64,000 nt of DNA from Phenylobacterium deserti. GTDB taxonomy: Bacteria; Pseudomonadota; Alphaproteobacteria; Caulobacterales; Caulobacteraceae. The position numbers and the translations under genes were made by a program. The number at the start of each line of letters is the position of its first letter. Position 1 is the first letter of the stretch. The notes under the pieces are model-generated. The model was not told where the DNA came from. It was given only the letters and a program-made list of their open reading frames with translations, and made no database searches. Where the stretch lies: positions 1-64,000 of the forward strand of contig CAMCXF010000008.1 in assembly GCA_945883235.1 (NCBI GenBank). The letters run 5' to 3'. Of this stretch, positions 15,266-24,764 are shown piece by piece.

Positions 15266-17334
15266 CCACGGCTAAGCCCATCCCTGCCGTCTCGTTCACC
15301 ACCGCCCGCACTGGTGCCTCGACCAACGCGAACGCGCTCGGCATGCGGCCTATGCAGGAGCGGGCCTACAACAAGCGCGGCGAGCAGTACCTGCTGATCA
15401 AGTCGCCACCAGCCTCGGGCAAGTCTCGCGCGCTGATGTTCATCGCCCTCGACAAGCTGCAAAACCAGGGCCTGAAACAGGCGATCATCGTCGTCCCGGA
15501 AAAGTCGATCGGCGGCAGCTTTGCCGATGAACCGCTGGCCTCTTACGGCTTCTGGGCCGACTGGGTGGTGAAGCCGCAATGGAACCTGTGCAACGCGCCG
15601 GGGCCGGACGAGGAAAAAGTCGATCCCTCCAAGGTGAAAGCCCTGGGCCAATTCCTGGCCAGCGAGGACCGGGTGTTGGTCTGCACCCATGCGACGTTCC
15701 GTTTCGCCGTAGAGGCTCTAGGCGTCGAGGCCTTCGACAATCGCCTGATTGCGGTCGACGAATTCCACCACGTTTCCGCGGACCCGAACAACCGCCTGGG
15801 CGCACACCTGGCCGAGTTCATCAAACGCGACAAAGCCCACATCGTCGCCATGACTGGGAGCTACTTCCGGGGCGATGCGGCACCGGTACTGGGCCCCGAT
15901 GACGAGGCGAAGTTCGAAACCGTCACCTACACCTACTATGAACAACTCAACGGCTACGAGTATCTCAAGTCACTGGATATAGGATATTTTTTCTATACAG
16001 GCCCCTATCTCGAGGCGATCGAGCACTGCCTTGATCCGACGAAAAAGACAATCGTCCACATCCCCAACGTGAACTCCAAGGAGAGCACGAAGGACAAGAT
16101 CAAGGAGGTGGAAGAGATCATGGAGTATCTGGGGGAATGGCAGGGCGCCGACCCTCAGACCGGGTTCCACCGCGTTAAGCTGACCGATGGCCGGGTCCTG
16201 AAAATTGCCGACCTCGTAGACGACACTGACCCGGCCAGGCGCGCCACGGTGCTGTCGGCGTTGAAAGACCCTGCACACAAGAATGACCGCGACCATGTCG
16301 ACATGATCATCGCGCTGGGCATGGCCAAGGAAGGCTTCGACTGGATTTGGTGCGAACACGCGCTGACGGTTGGTTACCGCTCCAGCCTGACGGAGATCAT
16401 CCAGATCATCGGTCGCGCTACAAGGGATGCGCCGGGCAAGGAAGTCGCCACCTTCACCAACCTGATCGCCGAACCGGATGCATCAGAGGCTGCCGTGGCA
16501 AGCGCGATCAATGACACCCTAAAGGCGATCGCCGCCAGCTTGCTGATGGAGCAGGTGCTGGCCCCGAGGTTCAACTTCACCCCGAAAAATAAGGGGCCAC
16601 TTCCCGATTTCGATTATGGCCCGGGCGGATATGAACCCGGAAAGACGAATGTCGGGTTCAATGCCCAAGATGGCCAACTGCACTTCGAAATCAACGGACT
16701 GGTCGAACCCAAGAGCCCAGAGGCCGCCCGCGTCTGTAAGGAGGACCTCAACGAGTTGATCTCAAAATTCGTTCAGGACAAAACCACCCGAGAGCGAGGG
16801 ATGTTTGATGAGGAGGTTGTCCCGCAGGAGCTTACCCAAGTCAAAATGGGCAGCATTGTCCGTGAGAGCTACCCCTCATTCAGCGATGAGGACTGTGAGG
16901 CTGTCCGCCAACACGCCATCGCCGCGTTGAACCTGACCCAAAAGGCCAAGAGCCTGGCTATGGATATTAGCCATGCCGGCGATGGACAGCTTCGCGCCAA
17001 TACCGCCCTGATCGACGGGGTGCGGCAGATCGCCATGGACGTGCGCGAGCTGGACATTGATCTGATCGACAGCATCAACCCCTTCCAGGCCGCCTATGCG
17101 GTGCTGGCTAAGTCGATGAGCGAGGCGACGCTCAAGCAGGTGCAGACGGCAATCTCGGCCAAGCGGACCAAGATCACTCCGGAGGAGGCGAAAGAACTCG
17201 CTGTGCGCGCGGTGCGCTTCAAAAAAGAACGTGGCAGGCTGCCGTCGATCACATCCACCGACGCCTGGGAGCAACGCCTGGCCGAAGGCGCGGCCGCGTT
17301 CGTGCGCTTCAAAGCCGAAGGCCGATATGTCTGA
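15262..17334 (+). CDS. SF2 DEAD/DEAH-family helicase of R-M-like operon
   Basis: The 690-residue protein has a Walker A-like SPPASGKSRA (about residue 50), a DEFH box (about 166), motif III MTGS, motif V ALGMAKEGFDW and motif VI QIIGRATRD (about 381). These mark a superfamily 2 translocase related to type I and type III restriction helicases. The last ~270 residues have no recognised domain and probably contact partners. It is coupled to the methyltransferase (4-bp overlap) and to the nuclease gene (8-bp overlap). It most likely moves along DNA to trigger cleavage by the partner. Confidence 0.87.
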   Translation: MTTAKPIPAVSFTTARTGASTNANALGMRPMQERAYNKRGEQYLLIKSPPASGKSRALMFIALDKLQNQGLKQAIIVVPEKSIGGSFADEPLASYGFWADWVVKPQWNLCNAPGPDEEKVDPSKVKALGQFLASEDRVLVCTHATFRFAVEALGVEAFDNRLIAVDEFHHVSADPNNRLGAHLAEFIKRDKAHIVAMTGSYFRGDAAPVLGPDDEAKFETVTYTYYEQLNGYEYLKSLDIGYFFYTGPYLEAIEHCLDPTKKTIVHIPNVNSKESTKDKIKEVEEIMEYLGEWQGADPQTGFHRVKLTDGRVLKIADLVDDTDPARRATVLSALKDPAHKNDRDHVDMIIALGMAKEGFDWIWCEHALTVGYRSSLTEIIQIIGRATRDAPGKEVATFTNLIAEPDASEAAVASAINDTLKAIAASLLMEQVLAPRFNFTPKNKGPLPDFDYGPGGYEPGKTNVGFNAQDGQLHFEINGLVEPKSPEAARVCKEDLNELISKFVQDKTTRERGMFDEEVVPQELTQVKMGSIVRESYPSFSDEDCEAVRQHAIAALNLTQKAKSLAMDISHAGDGQLRANTALIDGVRQIAMDVRELDIDLIDSINPFQAAYAVLAKSMSEATLKQVQTAISAKRTKITPEEAKELAVRAVRFKKERGRLPSITSTDAWEQRLAEGAAAFVRFKAEGRYV

Positions 17335-18505
17335 ACTCAACCTCGACGAACTGGCTGAGGAACTGGCGGATTTTGCTCAGCCGGAGAAGAAGCAAAGCGC
17401 CTTCACTGCCCGTGAAGAGCGCATCATAGCCGGGTTCGAGGACATCGAGCGCTACTTTGAAGAACATGGTCGCCTGCCGCTGCATGGCGAGGAGCGAGAC
17501 ATATTCGAACGGCTCTATGCCGTACGCCTGGACCGTCTACGCGAGCAGGAAGACTGCAGAACGCTCTTGGCTCCGCTCGATAAGCACGGGCTGCTTGGAA
17601 AGGTTGAGGCGTCTGATCAAGTTGAAGACGATGAACTCGATACCGATGCGCTCTTCGCAGAGCTTTCAGGCCTGGGCGATGAGGACGACATAACCCAACT
17701 GCGCCACGTCAAGTCGGCAGAGGAAAAGCGCGCGGCAGAGGAGATTGCGCGTCGCGAGAGGTGCGTTGATTTCGAAAAATTCCAGCCGCTGTTCAAGCAG
17801 GTGAAGGACGACCTAGCCAATGGTACCCGCGTCACCCGCCCATTCGAGTTGAAGGCCGAAATCCGCCCTGGCGCCTTCTTCATCGTCGGAGGGCTGATCA
17901 GCTACGTGGCGGGGATGGATGAGATATTCACCAACGCGCAAGGCCGAACGGATGCCCGTCTACGTGTGATTTTCGACAACGGGACCGAGAGCGGAATGCT
18001 CATGCGATCCCTTCAGCGGCAACTCAATGACGATGAAGCTGGGCGACGGATTACCGACCCGAATGCAGGGCCGCTCTTCGCGGACAAGACCGATGGTAGC
18101 GACGCTGAAACGGGCACGATCTATGTGCTGCGCAGCAAGTCCGATCACCCGGCAGTCACCGAACATCGCGAGGTCATGCACAAGATCGGAGTCACCAGTG
18201 GATCCGTCGATAGCCGGATTTCTGGCGCCGAAAAGAGTGCGACATATCTGCTGGCCGGTGTGGAGGTGGTGGCGACCTATAAGGTCTACGGGGTGAACTG
18301 TCAGAAGCTGGAGAGCCTGATCCATAAGGTCTTCGCCGCTGCGCAGATCAACCTCACAATCCCAGATCGTTTTGGCCACCAGGTGAAACCGCGTGAGTGG
18401 TTTCTGGTGCCGATCAACGTCATCGACGAAGCCGTGCAGCGCATACGAGACCGATCGATCCTGGACTATCGGTATGACCCGAAGCTAGGGCAGCTGTTGA
18501 AATAG
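17327..18505 (+). CDS. GIY-YIG (T5orf172-type) nuclease of R-M-like operon
   Basis: The start is taken at the ATG at 17327 (MSELNLDEL), which overlaps the helicase stop by 8 bases; the open frame further upstream is only helicase in another frame. The product is 392 residues. The first ~150 are acidic and helical and may dock to the helicase. The C-terminal part holds a GIY-YIG fold: GTIYVLRS, HKIGVTSGSVDSRI with the conserved Arg, and KLESLIHKVF with the metal-binding Glu. It is the only nuclease domain seen in the operon. Confidence 0.82.
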   Translation: MSELNLDELAEELADFAQPEKKQSAFTAREERIIAGFEDIERYFEEHGRLPLHGEERDIFERLYAVRLDRLREQEDCRTLLAPLDKHGLLGKVEASDQVEDDELDTDALFAELSGLGDEDDITQLRHVKSAEEKRAAEEIARRERCVDFEKFQPLFKQVKDDLANGTRVTRPFELKAEIRPGAFFIVGGLISYVAGMDEIFTNAQGRTDARLRVIFDNGTESGMLMRSLQRQLNDDEAGRRITDPNAGPLFADKTDGSDAETGTIYVLRSKSDHPAVTEHREVMHKIGVTSGSVDSRISGAEKSATYLLAGVEVVATYKVYGVNCQKLESLIHKVFAAAQINLTIPDRFGHQVKPREWFLVPINVIDEAVQRIRDRSILDYRYDPKLGQLLK

Positions 18506-18628
18506 TAGGACCCAGCAGACGCCTTCAGCCTCCAGCTTCCACTCCAGAAGGGTGCCTCTCTACCAGCCAGTGGGCGTAGATACCGATCTGCGCTGGATGA
18601 AAGAACAAAGGTAGGTCAGGAGCCGCCC

Positions 18629-19117
18629 ATGACAGCCCAGATGCCTGAGCGCCTGACCTACAAGGGCGAGCAGCTTGCGTTGGCGGAGCAGCCCCTGTGG
18701 GACTTCTTCAAGCTGGCCGGGTCACAACCGGCTATGGCCGCAACCTCGTCAGCGCTTTGGCGCGGCTATATCGGCAGCTGGGAGATCACCAACGAGCGGC
18801 TCTATCTCGTCGGTATCGACGGGAGGCTTAAGGACGGCTCCGCCTTGACCCTTGATTTGCTGTTCCCGGGGTTTCCCGACCGGGTGTTCGCCCACTGGTA
18901 CTCAGGCGACATGCGCATCCCGCGAGGCAAACTGCTGAACTATGTCCACGCGGGCTATGCGAGCGTTTACGAGGGGGACCTCATTCTGAACATCGAACGT
19001 GGCGTGGTCGTTCGCGAGAGGGTGCGCCACAATTGCAAAGCACCCAAGGGGTCTGGGCCAGAGGGCTACAGGATAGACGCCCTCACAACATTCGGGGGCC
19101 GGAAGGCCCGCACGTAG
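18629..19117 (+). CDS. Unknown protein, N-terminal half of split family
   Basis: The 162-residue protein (MTAQMPERLTYKGEQLAL) is homologous to the N-terminal ~150 residues of the protein at 10241: shared blocks are WRGYxGxW, RLYLV, FPxxPDRVFAHW, GKLLxY and SVYExD. It ends cleanly, and the next gene starts 2 bases later. It is soluble, with no signal sequence. Function unknown; the pair lies directly after the methyltransferase-helicase-nuclease operon on the same strand, with a 123-bp gap. Confidence 0.75.
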   Translation: MTAQMPERLTYKGEQLALAEQPLWDFFKLAGSQPAMAATSSALWRGYIGSWEITNERLYLVGIDGRLKDGSALTLDLLFPGFPDRVFAHWYSGDMRIPRGKLLNYVHAGYASVYEGDLILNIERGVVVRERVRHNCKAPKGSGPEGYRIDALTTFGGRKART

Positions 19118-19119
19118 AA

Positions 19120-19614
19120 ATGATCTGGGTCTTTGGCTACCTAACCGCTGGCGCGCTGAGCGGCCTTTTCGCGTTGGTGCGGAACTACGACGACCTCCGT
19201 CAAAAGTTTGCTTTCGGGAAGCTCGCGTTTGCTGCGTTTGCGGTGGTCGCGATCTTTGTTCTGTGGCCGCTGTTCGTGGTCCCTGCGATCTATGACAGCG
19301 TTGTGCAGCGGCTTAGGGATAGGCCCAAGCCCGCCTTTAAAATCGTGCCTAGAGATCTGGGCCAAGCCCTCTCAATCGAAGCTGTTGAGGCGCGCGAACG
19401 TGTCGAAGATCCACTTGGTGCGGTGCCAGCTCTACCCTTCGGACACCTCAACCCGGCGTGGGTGCAGTTCAAGGCGGGCCTAGCGCCCGGTAGCCAGCTC
19501 TCGCCCTTCTCCAAAGTCCACAAGGACGGGATCAAGGAACGCTACGTGGGCTATGCCGAGGTCGGAAACGATCCAGTCACGCGCTGGTTCTTCACCGGCA
19601 TCCGGCGGATTTAG
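19120..19614 (+). CDS. Unknown membrane protein, C-terminal half of split family
   Basis: The ATG at 19120 begins MIWVFGYLTAGALSG, two bases after the previous stop; the open frame upstream overlaps that gene and is not used. Two membrane segments lie at about 1-22 and 38-60. The cytosolic-looking C-terminal ~75 residues (EDPLGAVPALPFGHLNPAW, then FTGIRRI) match the C-terminus of the 10241 protein. The membrane anchor is absent from the fused version. Function unknown. Confidence 0.72.
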   Translation: MIWVFGYLTAGALSGLFALVRNYDDLRQKFAFGKLAFAAFAVVAIFVLWPLFVVPAIYDSVVQRLRDRPKPAFKIVPRDLGQALSIEAVEARERVEDPLGAVPALPFGHLNPAWVQFKAGLAPGSQLSPFSKVHKDGIKERYVGYAEVGNDPVTRWFFTGIRRI

Positions 19615-19766
19615 TGTACTTATCGGCTCGGTTATCGGCCCCAACTGCCACCAGCGGCTGCATCTTTCGGCGGAACGGGGCAACGCAGAAGGCCAGCCCC
19701 TAAAAGATTTTAGGGCGGCGCCCGGTTCTGACGTAGGGCAAGTTTAGACCGGCTCTCAACAGACCA

Positions 19767-21092
19767 GTGGGGTTACGCGGCGTGCGCATAGAAATCAGAA
19801 TGGCGGCGCTTTGCGTATCGGCTTGCGCTTTCGTGCTTGTGGCCTCCGGTCCCGTTTCTGCCGCCCAGACCGCCGAGGAAATTCTCGGGCAGGCAGAGCT
19901 TTATACGGTGAAGATCACCGCCCTAAATTCTATAGGCCTGAACCAGGACAGCGGCGGTACCGCCGGCGGTGCAGGCTTTCTGATCGACAAGGCGCGCGGC
20001 TGGATCCTGACCAATGCGCACGTAGCAACCCGCTCGCCCGTGGTGCTGAAGGTCGCCTTCAAGGATGAGAAGGAACTCCCCGGCAAGCGCCTTCACGTCG
20101 ACCCCTTGCTGGACGTCGCGATCATCCAGGTTGATCCCAAGAGCCTTCCGACGACCGCAGTCGCTGCGGAGCTGGAATGCTCGGGGCTGCCAGCCGTTGG
20201 CACGCCGATCGCCGCCTATGGTCATCCCTGGGGGCTTAGCTTCACCGCTACGCGCGGGATCGTGTCGGGGGTGCCCTGGCTCTTTCCCGGCGAGTACGTC
20301 CAGACTGACGCTATTCTGAACCACGGCAATTCTGGTGGCCCGCTGATCAACCTCAACACCGGCAAGGTCGTCGGGCTCAATGCGCGCCTCTACAATCCTG
20401 AGACCGACAACAAGAAGTTCAGCTCCGCGATCTCCCTGTCCGAGCCCATCCCGGCTATCTGCCGGATTGTCGAGCTTCTGAAGGCAGGGCAGGACACGCG
20501 CCTGAAGCTGCTTCCCATGGCCTTGGCCACAGCTGGGGACAATCCAAGGCCGAGGATCGCTCGCACCCTCGACGCATCCAGCCCCTTTCTACCGGGTGAT
20601 TTGATCGTCGGGATCAATGGCTCAAGTGGCGTTCGCAATGCTTCCGATCTCGCCACACGCCTTAGGGGGCCGGCGTCAAGCGCCAGCGTGACTATTGAGC
20701 GGACCGGCAAGACGATGACCCTGTCCACGCCGCTTCTCGTTCAGCCTGATCCTCTAGCGGCCAGGGACATCAATGTATCTGGCCTGATCATAGGTAAGCC
20801 CTGGAGGCTCGACGAATTCGAGATCAATCCTGCCAGTTCCCTGATTGTAGATTTCATCGAGCCCGGGAGCTTGGCGGAAGCTACCAAGGCCAGCCCCTGG
20901 AGTTATATCAATTCGGTCGACGGTAGGTCGTTCACCGACGTCGACAAGCTATACGCGTACCTGTCTTCGAAGCCTGAAGACGCGATGATCCAGTTTATCA
21001 TCTCCGGCTACTCCGACGCCTCCGAGTTCATCCGCATCTACCACTACTTCGAACTGCCGAGAGGCAAACTCAATATGGTGACGGTGCAGTGA
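19767..21092 (+). CDS. Exported trypsin-like serine protease with PDZ-like tail
   Basis: The 441-residue protein has an N-terminal signal sequence (MAALCVSACAFVLVASG, then PVSAAQ). Its catalytic triad has His in LTNAHV, Asp in LLDVAII and Ser in NHGNSGGPL, as in the DegP/HtrA-like S1 family. After about residue 260 comes a PDZ-like region (GDLIVGINGSSGVRNASDLA), then a second, less clear PDZ-like part (INSVDGRSFTDVDKLYAYL). The start could be GTG 19767 or the ATG at 19800; the latter gives a shorter signal peptide. It acts in the periplasm and follows the unknown split pair on the same strand. Confidence 0.85.
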   Translation: MGLRGVRIEIRMAALCVSACAFVLVASGPVSAAQTAEEILGQAELYTVKITALNSIGLNQDSGGTAGGAGFLIDKARGWILTNAHVATRSPVVLKVAFKDEKELPGKRLHVDPLLDVAIIQVDPKSLPTTAVAAELECSGLPAVGTPIAAYGHPWGLSFTATRGIVSGVPWLFPGEYVQTDAILNHGNSGGPLINLNTGKVVGLNARLYNPETDNKKFSSAISLSEPIPAICRIVELLKAGQDTRLKLLPMALATAGDNPRPRIARTLDASSPFLPGDLIVGINGSSGVRNASDLATRLRGPASSASVTIERTGKTMTLSTPLLVQPDPLAARDINVSGLIIGKPWRLDEFEINPASSLIVDFIEPGSLAEATKASPWSYINSVDGRSFTDVDKLYAYLSSKPEDAMIQFIISGYSDASEFIRIYHYFELPRGKLNMVTVQ

Positions 21093-21245
21093 GTGGGTTG
21101 GGTGGCGGGGCTTGTGCCCACAGCGTGCCAGTGGGGGATTGACTGGAAGAAGATGACGAGTTGGATCAGGCGCCGGTCGAAGAGCTACCTGGAATTCTTG
21201 GATACCAATGAGACGACTTCGACTCCGTCGTTCTGGATCCATGCT

Positions 21246-21722
21246 TCAATCGGTCTGTGATGGCCGCGTGTACCAATACAGCAGTACGAACCAGCCAAGC
21301 GTTACACCCATCAGGATCCACCAGCCGCTTCTGTTGATGTCGTGAAGGCGGCGCACCGTGATTGCAATGGACGCGATTGATAGCGCGGCGAAGGCTATTA
21401 ATAAAACCAGGCCGCCAAAGACCCCAAGCGCTGAGCCATCGCCCGCCAATAGATTCAGCGGAATACTGGAGAGCCAAACAAGGAGCACGAAGTACCAAAA
21501 CTCTACGCGGCCTGTACGTCCTTTGAAATTGACGACCCGAGTGAAGGCAGAATTTAAGGCAAGTGAAATGGCTCCTGGACCGCGCGGGTCAATTCGAGGT
21601 GGCATCGTCCCATAGCGGTTTGCGCCCTCTCGTTTTTTAATCACCAGCGGGAGAAACGCCGGGACGATCATCACAATTATCAGTAGGTGCCAGATACTAA
21701 AGCTACCCATCATCCCCCCCAT
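21246..21722 (-). CDS. DUF805 family membrane protein
   Basis: The C-terminal part has the DUF805 hallmarks: FKGRTGRVEFWYFVLL, two membrane helices, then VRRLHDINRSGWWIL and another helix. The frame stays open to 21965, but family members in this group typically begin GxFSIWHLLIIV, so an ATG at 21722 or 21710 is preferred. There are about four membrane segments. Function unknown; DUF805 proteins are widespread in proteobacteria. It is divergent from the Zorya operon. Confidence 0.75.
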   Translation of the reverse strand: MGGMMGSFSIWHLLIIVMIVPAFLPLVIKKREGANRYGTMPPRIDPRGPGAISLALNSAFTRVVNFKGRTGRVEFWYFVLLVWLSSIPLNLLAGDGSALGVFGGLVLLIAFAALSIASIAITVRRLHDINRSGWWILMGVTLGWFVLLYWYTRPSQTD

Positions 21723-22029
21723 GAAAGGCGAGCGCGAAACATCGACAGCCAACCTCGTGCGAATTGACAGCGGTGTTCCAATTTTCGTGTCGCAGAGAAG
21801 TTCATGCGAAGCGGTGATGTAATGCAAGCGCGGATCGTATGTCGCCCAGCAACGGGCTATGACCACTTTGTGTCCCGTCGCGCCCTTGGCGGCGGTCGCC
21901 ACAGTGGCAGCATGGTTGTCAGTTTGGCCAGGCATTTTTGCGGCCAGTGCAAGCTTACGGATCAAGATCTCAGTAGCTAATGTGCGTGCAATTTATTGGG
22001 ATCGATAATATCGTCGCGTCACGCTTTGC

Positions 22030-24009
22030 TTGGGGTATTTGGTGGAAAAACTCCTGAATGGGATCTTACATGAGATCCTGAATCTCTTGAGCCTCGCCTA
22101 TACACATGAATGGTTTGTGCCATTCGTATTATTGCCAATGATGCTGGCCGCGGCAGGGTTTTTGCACCGTCGTGCGAGCAGGGAAATCAGGCCCTACCTG
22201 TCCGCAGCAACGGCACGGGTAGACGCCCTGGAGAGGGCGCTTGGGGGCTCCGGCGACCCCATTAAAGAGCGAGTGTCCTTTGCCGCCGGCTTTCTGGATT
22301 TATCCGCTGCCATGGGTCGGGACGAGCCCGGCTCAGACGCTCTTGTTCAGTCTTGGTGGGAGTTTCAGGAATCCCTTATCGACGAGAACGCCGACCCAAT
22401 CCGAAACACGAGCCGACCGAGTACGTTCTTTGGCCGCGTGGCACCACGGCTCACTTTCCTCACCTTTGCATCAAACATTTTTGTGGGTGTCGGATTAGTC
22501 CTCACCTTCCTCGGTCTGATCGTGGCCCTGGGCCAAGCTGCTAAGGGGATGACCGGCAACGTTGCCGGTGCCCAGGCGGCTCTGGCGGGCCTGCTGACCG
22601 TCGCAGGTGCCAAGTTTTTCACATCGGTGGGGGGCCTCGTTTGCTCGATATGGCTTAGGTCGGTCGAGCACGACCTCGCTGGCAAATCGCGGAAACTTGG
22701 CGAACAGATTTGCGGCCTGTTGGAGCGAGGAATGCTCTACGTGCCCCCCCAGCGACTCGCAGCCGAGCAGCTGGAAATCATGAAGGAGCAGCGCGACCAG
22801 CTGAAGACCTTCAACACCGATTTTGCCATGCAATTGGGCGACCGCATCGGAGCCCAGTTCCAGCAGACCATGCAACCTATGACATGGGCCATTAACAAGA
22901 TGGTCGACAGCATTAAGGAAGTCACGTCCGGCATTGGCGACGGCGCGCGACAGGCCATTGAAGAGGTTAGTGGCGACCAACTCCGCGGACTAAGCGAAGT
23001 CCTTGCGACCCTCGGTCTCAAGATCGAGGCGATCAGCACTGCCGTCGGCAGCTCCGGTGACGAAGCGGCGCGTCAGATCCGCGACGCAGGCTCCGACTTC
23101 GCCAAGGCTGCCGCGGACATTCGCGAGGCGTTCGACCGTCTTGCGTCCCAAGTTGATGGCATGGGGGAGAAGCTCCAGACGCAGAGCGCCGCTGCAGCGC
23201 AAGCCCAGGACGAAACCCTGCAGCGTGTACTTGGCGACCTCTCAACTGCGCAAGCGAGATCCGCAGAGGCGATAGGTGACGCGGTTGAGGCCTTGAAGCG
23301 CGCGGGCCTCGAAGCTGCCACCACAATGCAAACGGAGGTACAAGCTGTCTTGGCGTCAGGTGTGGCTGAAGGACAACGCGCCTTCACCAGCGCCGTGGGA
23401 GAGTCAGCGGACGAGCTTCGAGCGACCGTGCTTGGCCTATCCAAGGCCGTGGGTGATGCGGCGGACACAGTCGATAAGGCATCAAGCGGCTTCATCCGCA
23501 GCGGAGAGAATGCGGTTCGATCAGCCGAAGCCCTGTCTGGCGTCACCGGCCAGGCGAATACCCTGGCGACGAGTATCGCGGAGGCCGGAAAAGGATTCGG
23601 GACCGTTGCCGCGCCCATCGTGCGCGCCGCGCAGGCGATCGATGACGCCATCTCGAAAATCCAAACAGCGATCCAGGCTGGTCGAAGCGCCGACATTCAG
23701 GCGCTTGAGCAGATGAGGGCCTTGGCCGAGCAAATGAAGGGCACCTCCGCAGCCGCGGAAGAAGCCTGGGACGACTATCGGAAACGTTTCGCCGAAGTCG
23801 ATAAGTCGCTAGCTATCGCAGCTGAGAAAATGTCGTCAACACTCGGGGACAGTCTGTCGCAATTCTCGGCCTTCGCCACCAAGACCGACAACGCTCTGGC
23901 GGACGCGGTCAGCAAGCTCTCCAGCGCGATATCCCCGATCGAGGACTATGCGGAGGCGTTGAGCGACTACGTGGAACAGCAATCCAAGGCCAAGGAAACT
24001 GCTGAATGA
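22030..24009 (+). CDS. zorA: Zorya ZorA (MotA/ExbB-like motor protein)
   Basis: The 659-residue protein has membrane segments near residues 32-50, 150-175 (FVGVGLVLTFLGLIVALG) and 188-210 (LLTVAGAKFFTSVGGLVC), matching the MotA/TolQ/ExbB proton-channel core. A very long Ala-rich helical tail (about 230-659) follows, the intracellular tail typical of ZorA. In the characterised Zorya system ZorA and ZorB form an inner-membrane, proton-driven motor that senses phage entry. The start (TTG 22030 or GTG 22042) is uncertain. It overlaps zorB by 4 bases. Confidence 0.93.
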   Translation: MGYLVEKLLNGILHEILNLLSLAYTHEWFVPFVLLPMMLAAAGFLHRRASREIRPYLSAATARVDALERALGGSGDPIKERVSFAAGFLDLSAAMGRDEPGSDALVQSWWEFQESLIDENADPIRNTSRPSTFFGRVAPRLTFLTFASNIFVGVGLVLTFLGLIVALGQAAKGMTGNVAGAQAALAGLLTVAGAKFFTSVGGLVCSIWLRSVEHDLAGKSRKLGEQICGLLERGMLYVPPQRLAAEQLEIMKEQRDQLKTFNTDFAMQLGDRIGAQFQQTMQPMTWAINKMVDSIKEVTSGIGDGARQAIEEVSGDQLRGLSEVLATLGLKIEAISTAVGSSGDEAARQIRDAGSDFAKAAADIREAFDRLASQVDGMGEKLQTQSAAAAQAQDETLQRVLGDLSTAQARSAEAIGDAVEALKRAGLEAATTMQTEVQAVLASGVAEGQRAFTSAVGESADELRATVLGLSKAVGDAADTVDKASSGFIRSGENAVRSAEALSGVTGQANTLATSIAEAGKGFGTVAAPIVRAAQAIDDAISKIQTAIQAGRSADIQALEQMRALAEQMKGTSAAAEEAWDDYRKRFAEVDKSLAIAAEKMSSTLGDSLSQFSAFATKTDNALADAVSKLSSAISPIEDYAEALSDYVEQQSKAKETAE

Positions 24010-24764
24010 TCCTCGACGATGCGCATGAAGTTGAGGTCGATGAAGAAAATTACTTCGTGTCGATGACAGACATGATGGTCGGCCTCGTTTTTATCTTCAT
24101 CATCATGCTGATGTATTTCGCCCTGCAATTCCAGGACATCACTGACCAATTGACAGGCGCGGATCGCGAACGCGCGGAGATCCTGAAGCAGCTGGAGCAG
24201 ACGCTCAAAGAAAAAGGCGTCGAGGTCACCATCGATAAACAGAACGGCATTTTGCGCCTTCCTGACGCAATCCTGTTCGACCGCGGAGAGTACAGGCTTA
24301 AGCCTTCGGGCGAGGTCGCAATCGGCCACCTAGCCGACGCTCTCATTGAGGTTCTGCCTTGCTACACAGATGGGCAGAAAGGCAATGAACAACGCCCCGC
24401 TTCATGTCCGACAACGCCGTATAAAATTGAGTCCGTCTACATCGAGGGACACACCGACAAAGACCAGCTTTACGGGGGTGGTGTCGTGAACAGCAACCTC
24501 GTCCTCTCCGCAATCCGAGCGACCAATACCTTCAACTCGATCGTTGGCCGCCGCCCGGAGGTCGGCGAACGCTGCACTCGTACGGGCCAACACTGCGCCG
24601 CTGTCTTGAGCGTTAGCGGCTATGGCTCTGAGCGGCCTTTCGACAAGACGGATAGCCCCGAGGCCAAACAACGGAACCGTCGGATCGACCTACGCTTGAC
24701 GATGGTGGCCCCCGACTCCCAGACTGCGATACGAGCCATGTCGCGAGAGCTCAATGCGAAATGA
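24006..24764 (+). CDS. zorB: Zorya ZorB (MotB/OmpA-like stator partner)
   Basis: The 252-residue protein has one N-terminal membrane helix preceded by SMTDMMVGLVFIFII, whose Asp (about D22) matches the proton-accepting Asp of MotB/ExbD-type proteins. The C-terminal OmpA-like domain is visible as RGEYRLKPSGE, YIEGHTDKD and NRRIDLRLT, the peptidoglycan-binding motifs. It anchors the motor to the cell wall. Start and stop overlap zorA and zorC by ATGA. Confidence 0.94.
   Translation: MILDDAHEVEVDEENYFVSMTDMMVGLVFIFIIMLMYFALQFQDITDQLTGADRERAEILKQLEQTLKEKGVEVTIDKQNGILRLPDAILFDRGEYRLKPSGEVAIGHLADALIEVLPCYTDGQKGNEQRPASCPTTPYKIESVYIEGHTDKDQLYGGGVVNSNLVLSAIRATNTFNSIVGRRPEVGERCTRTGQHCAAVLSVSGYGSERPFDKTDSPEAKQRNRRIDLRLTMVAPDSQTAIRAMSRELNAK

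Noticed and set aside
17231-17326. Upstream extension of the GIY-YIG gene
   Set aside because: It overlaps the helicase coding region by ~100 bp in another frame; the ATG at 17327 gives the normal small overlap.
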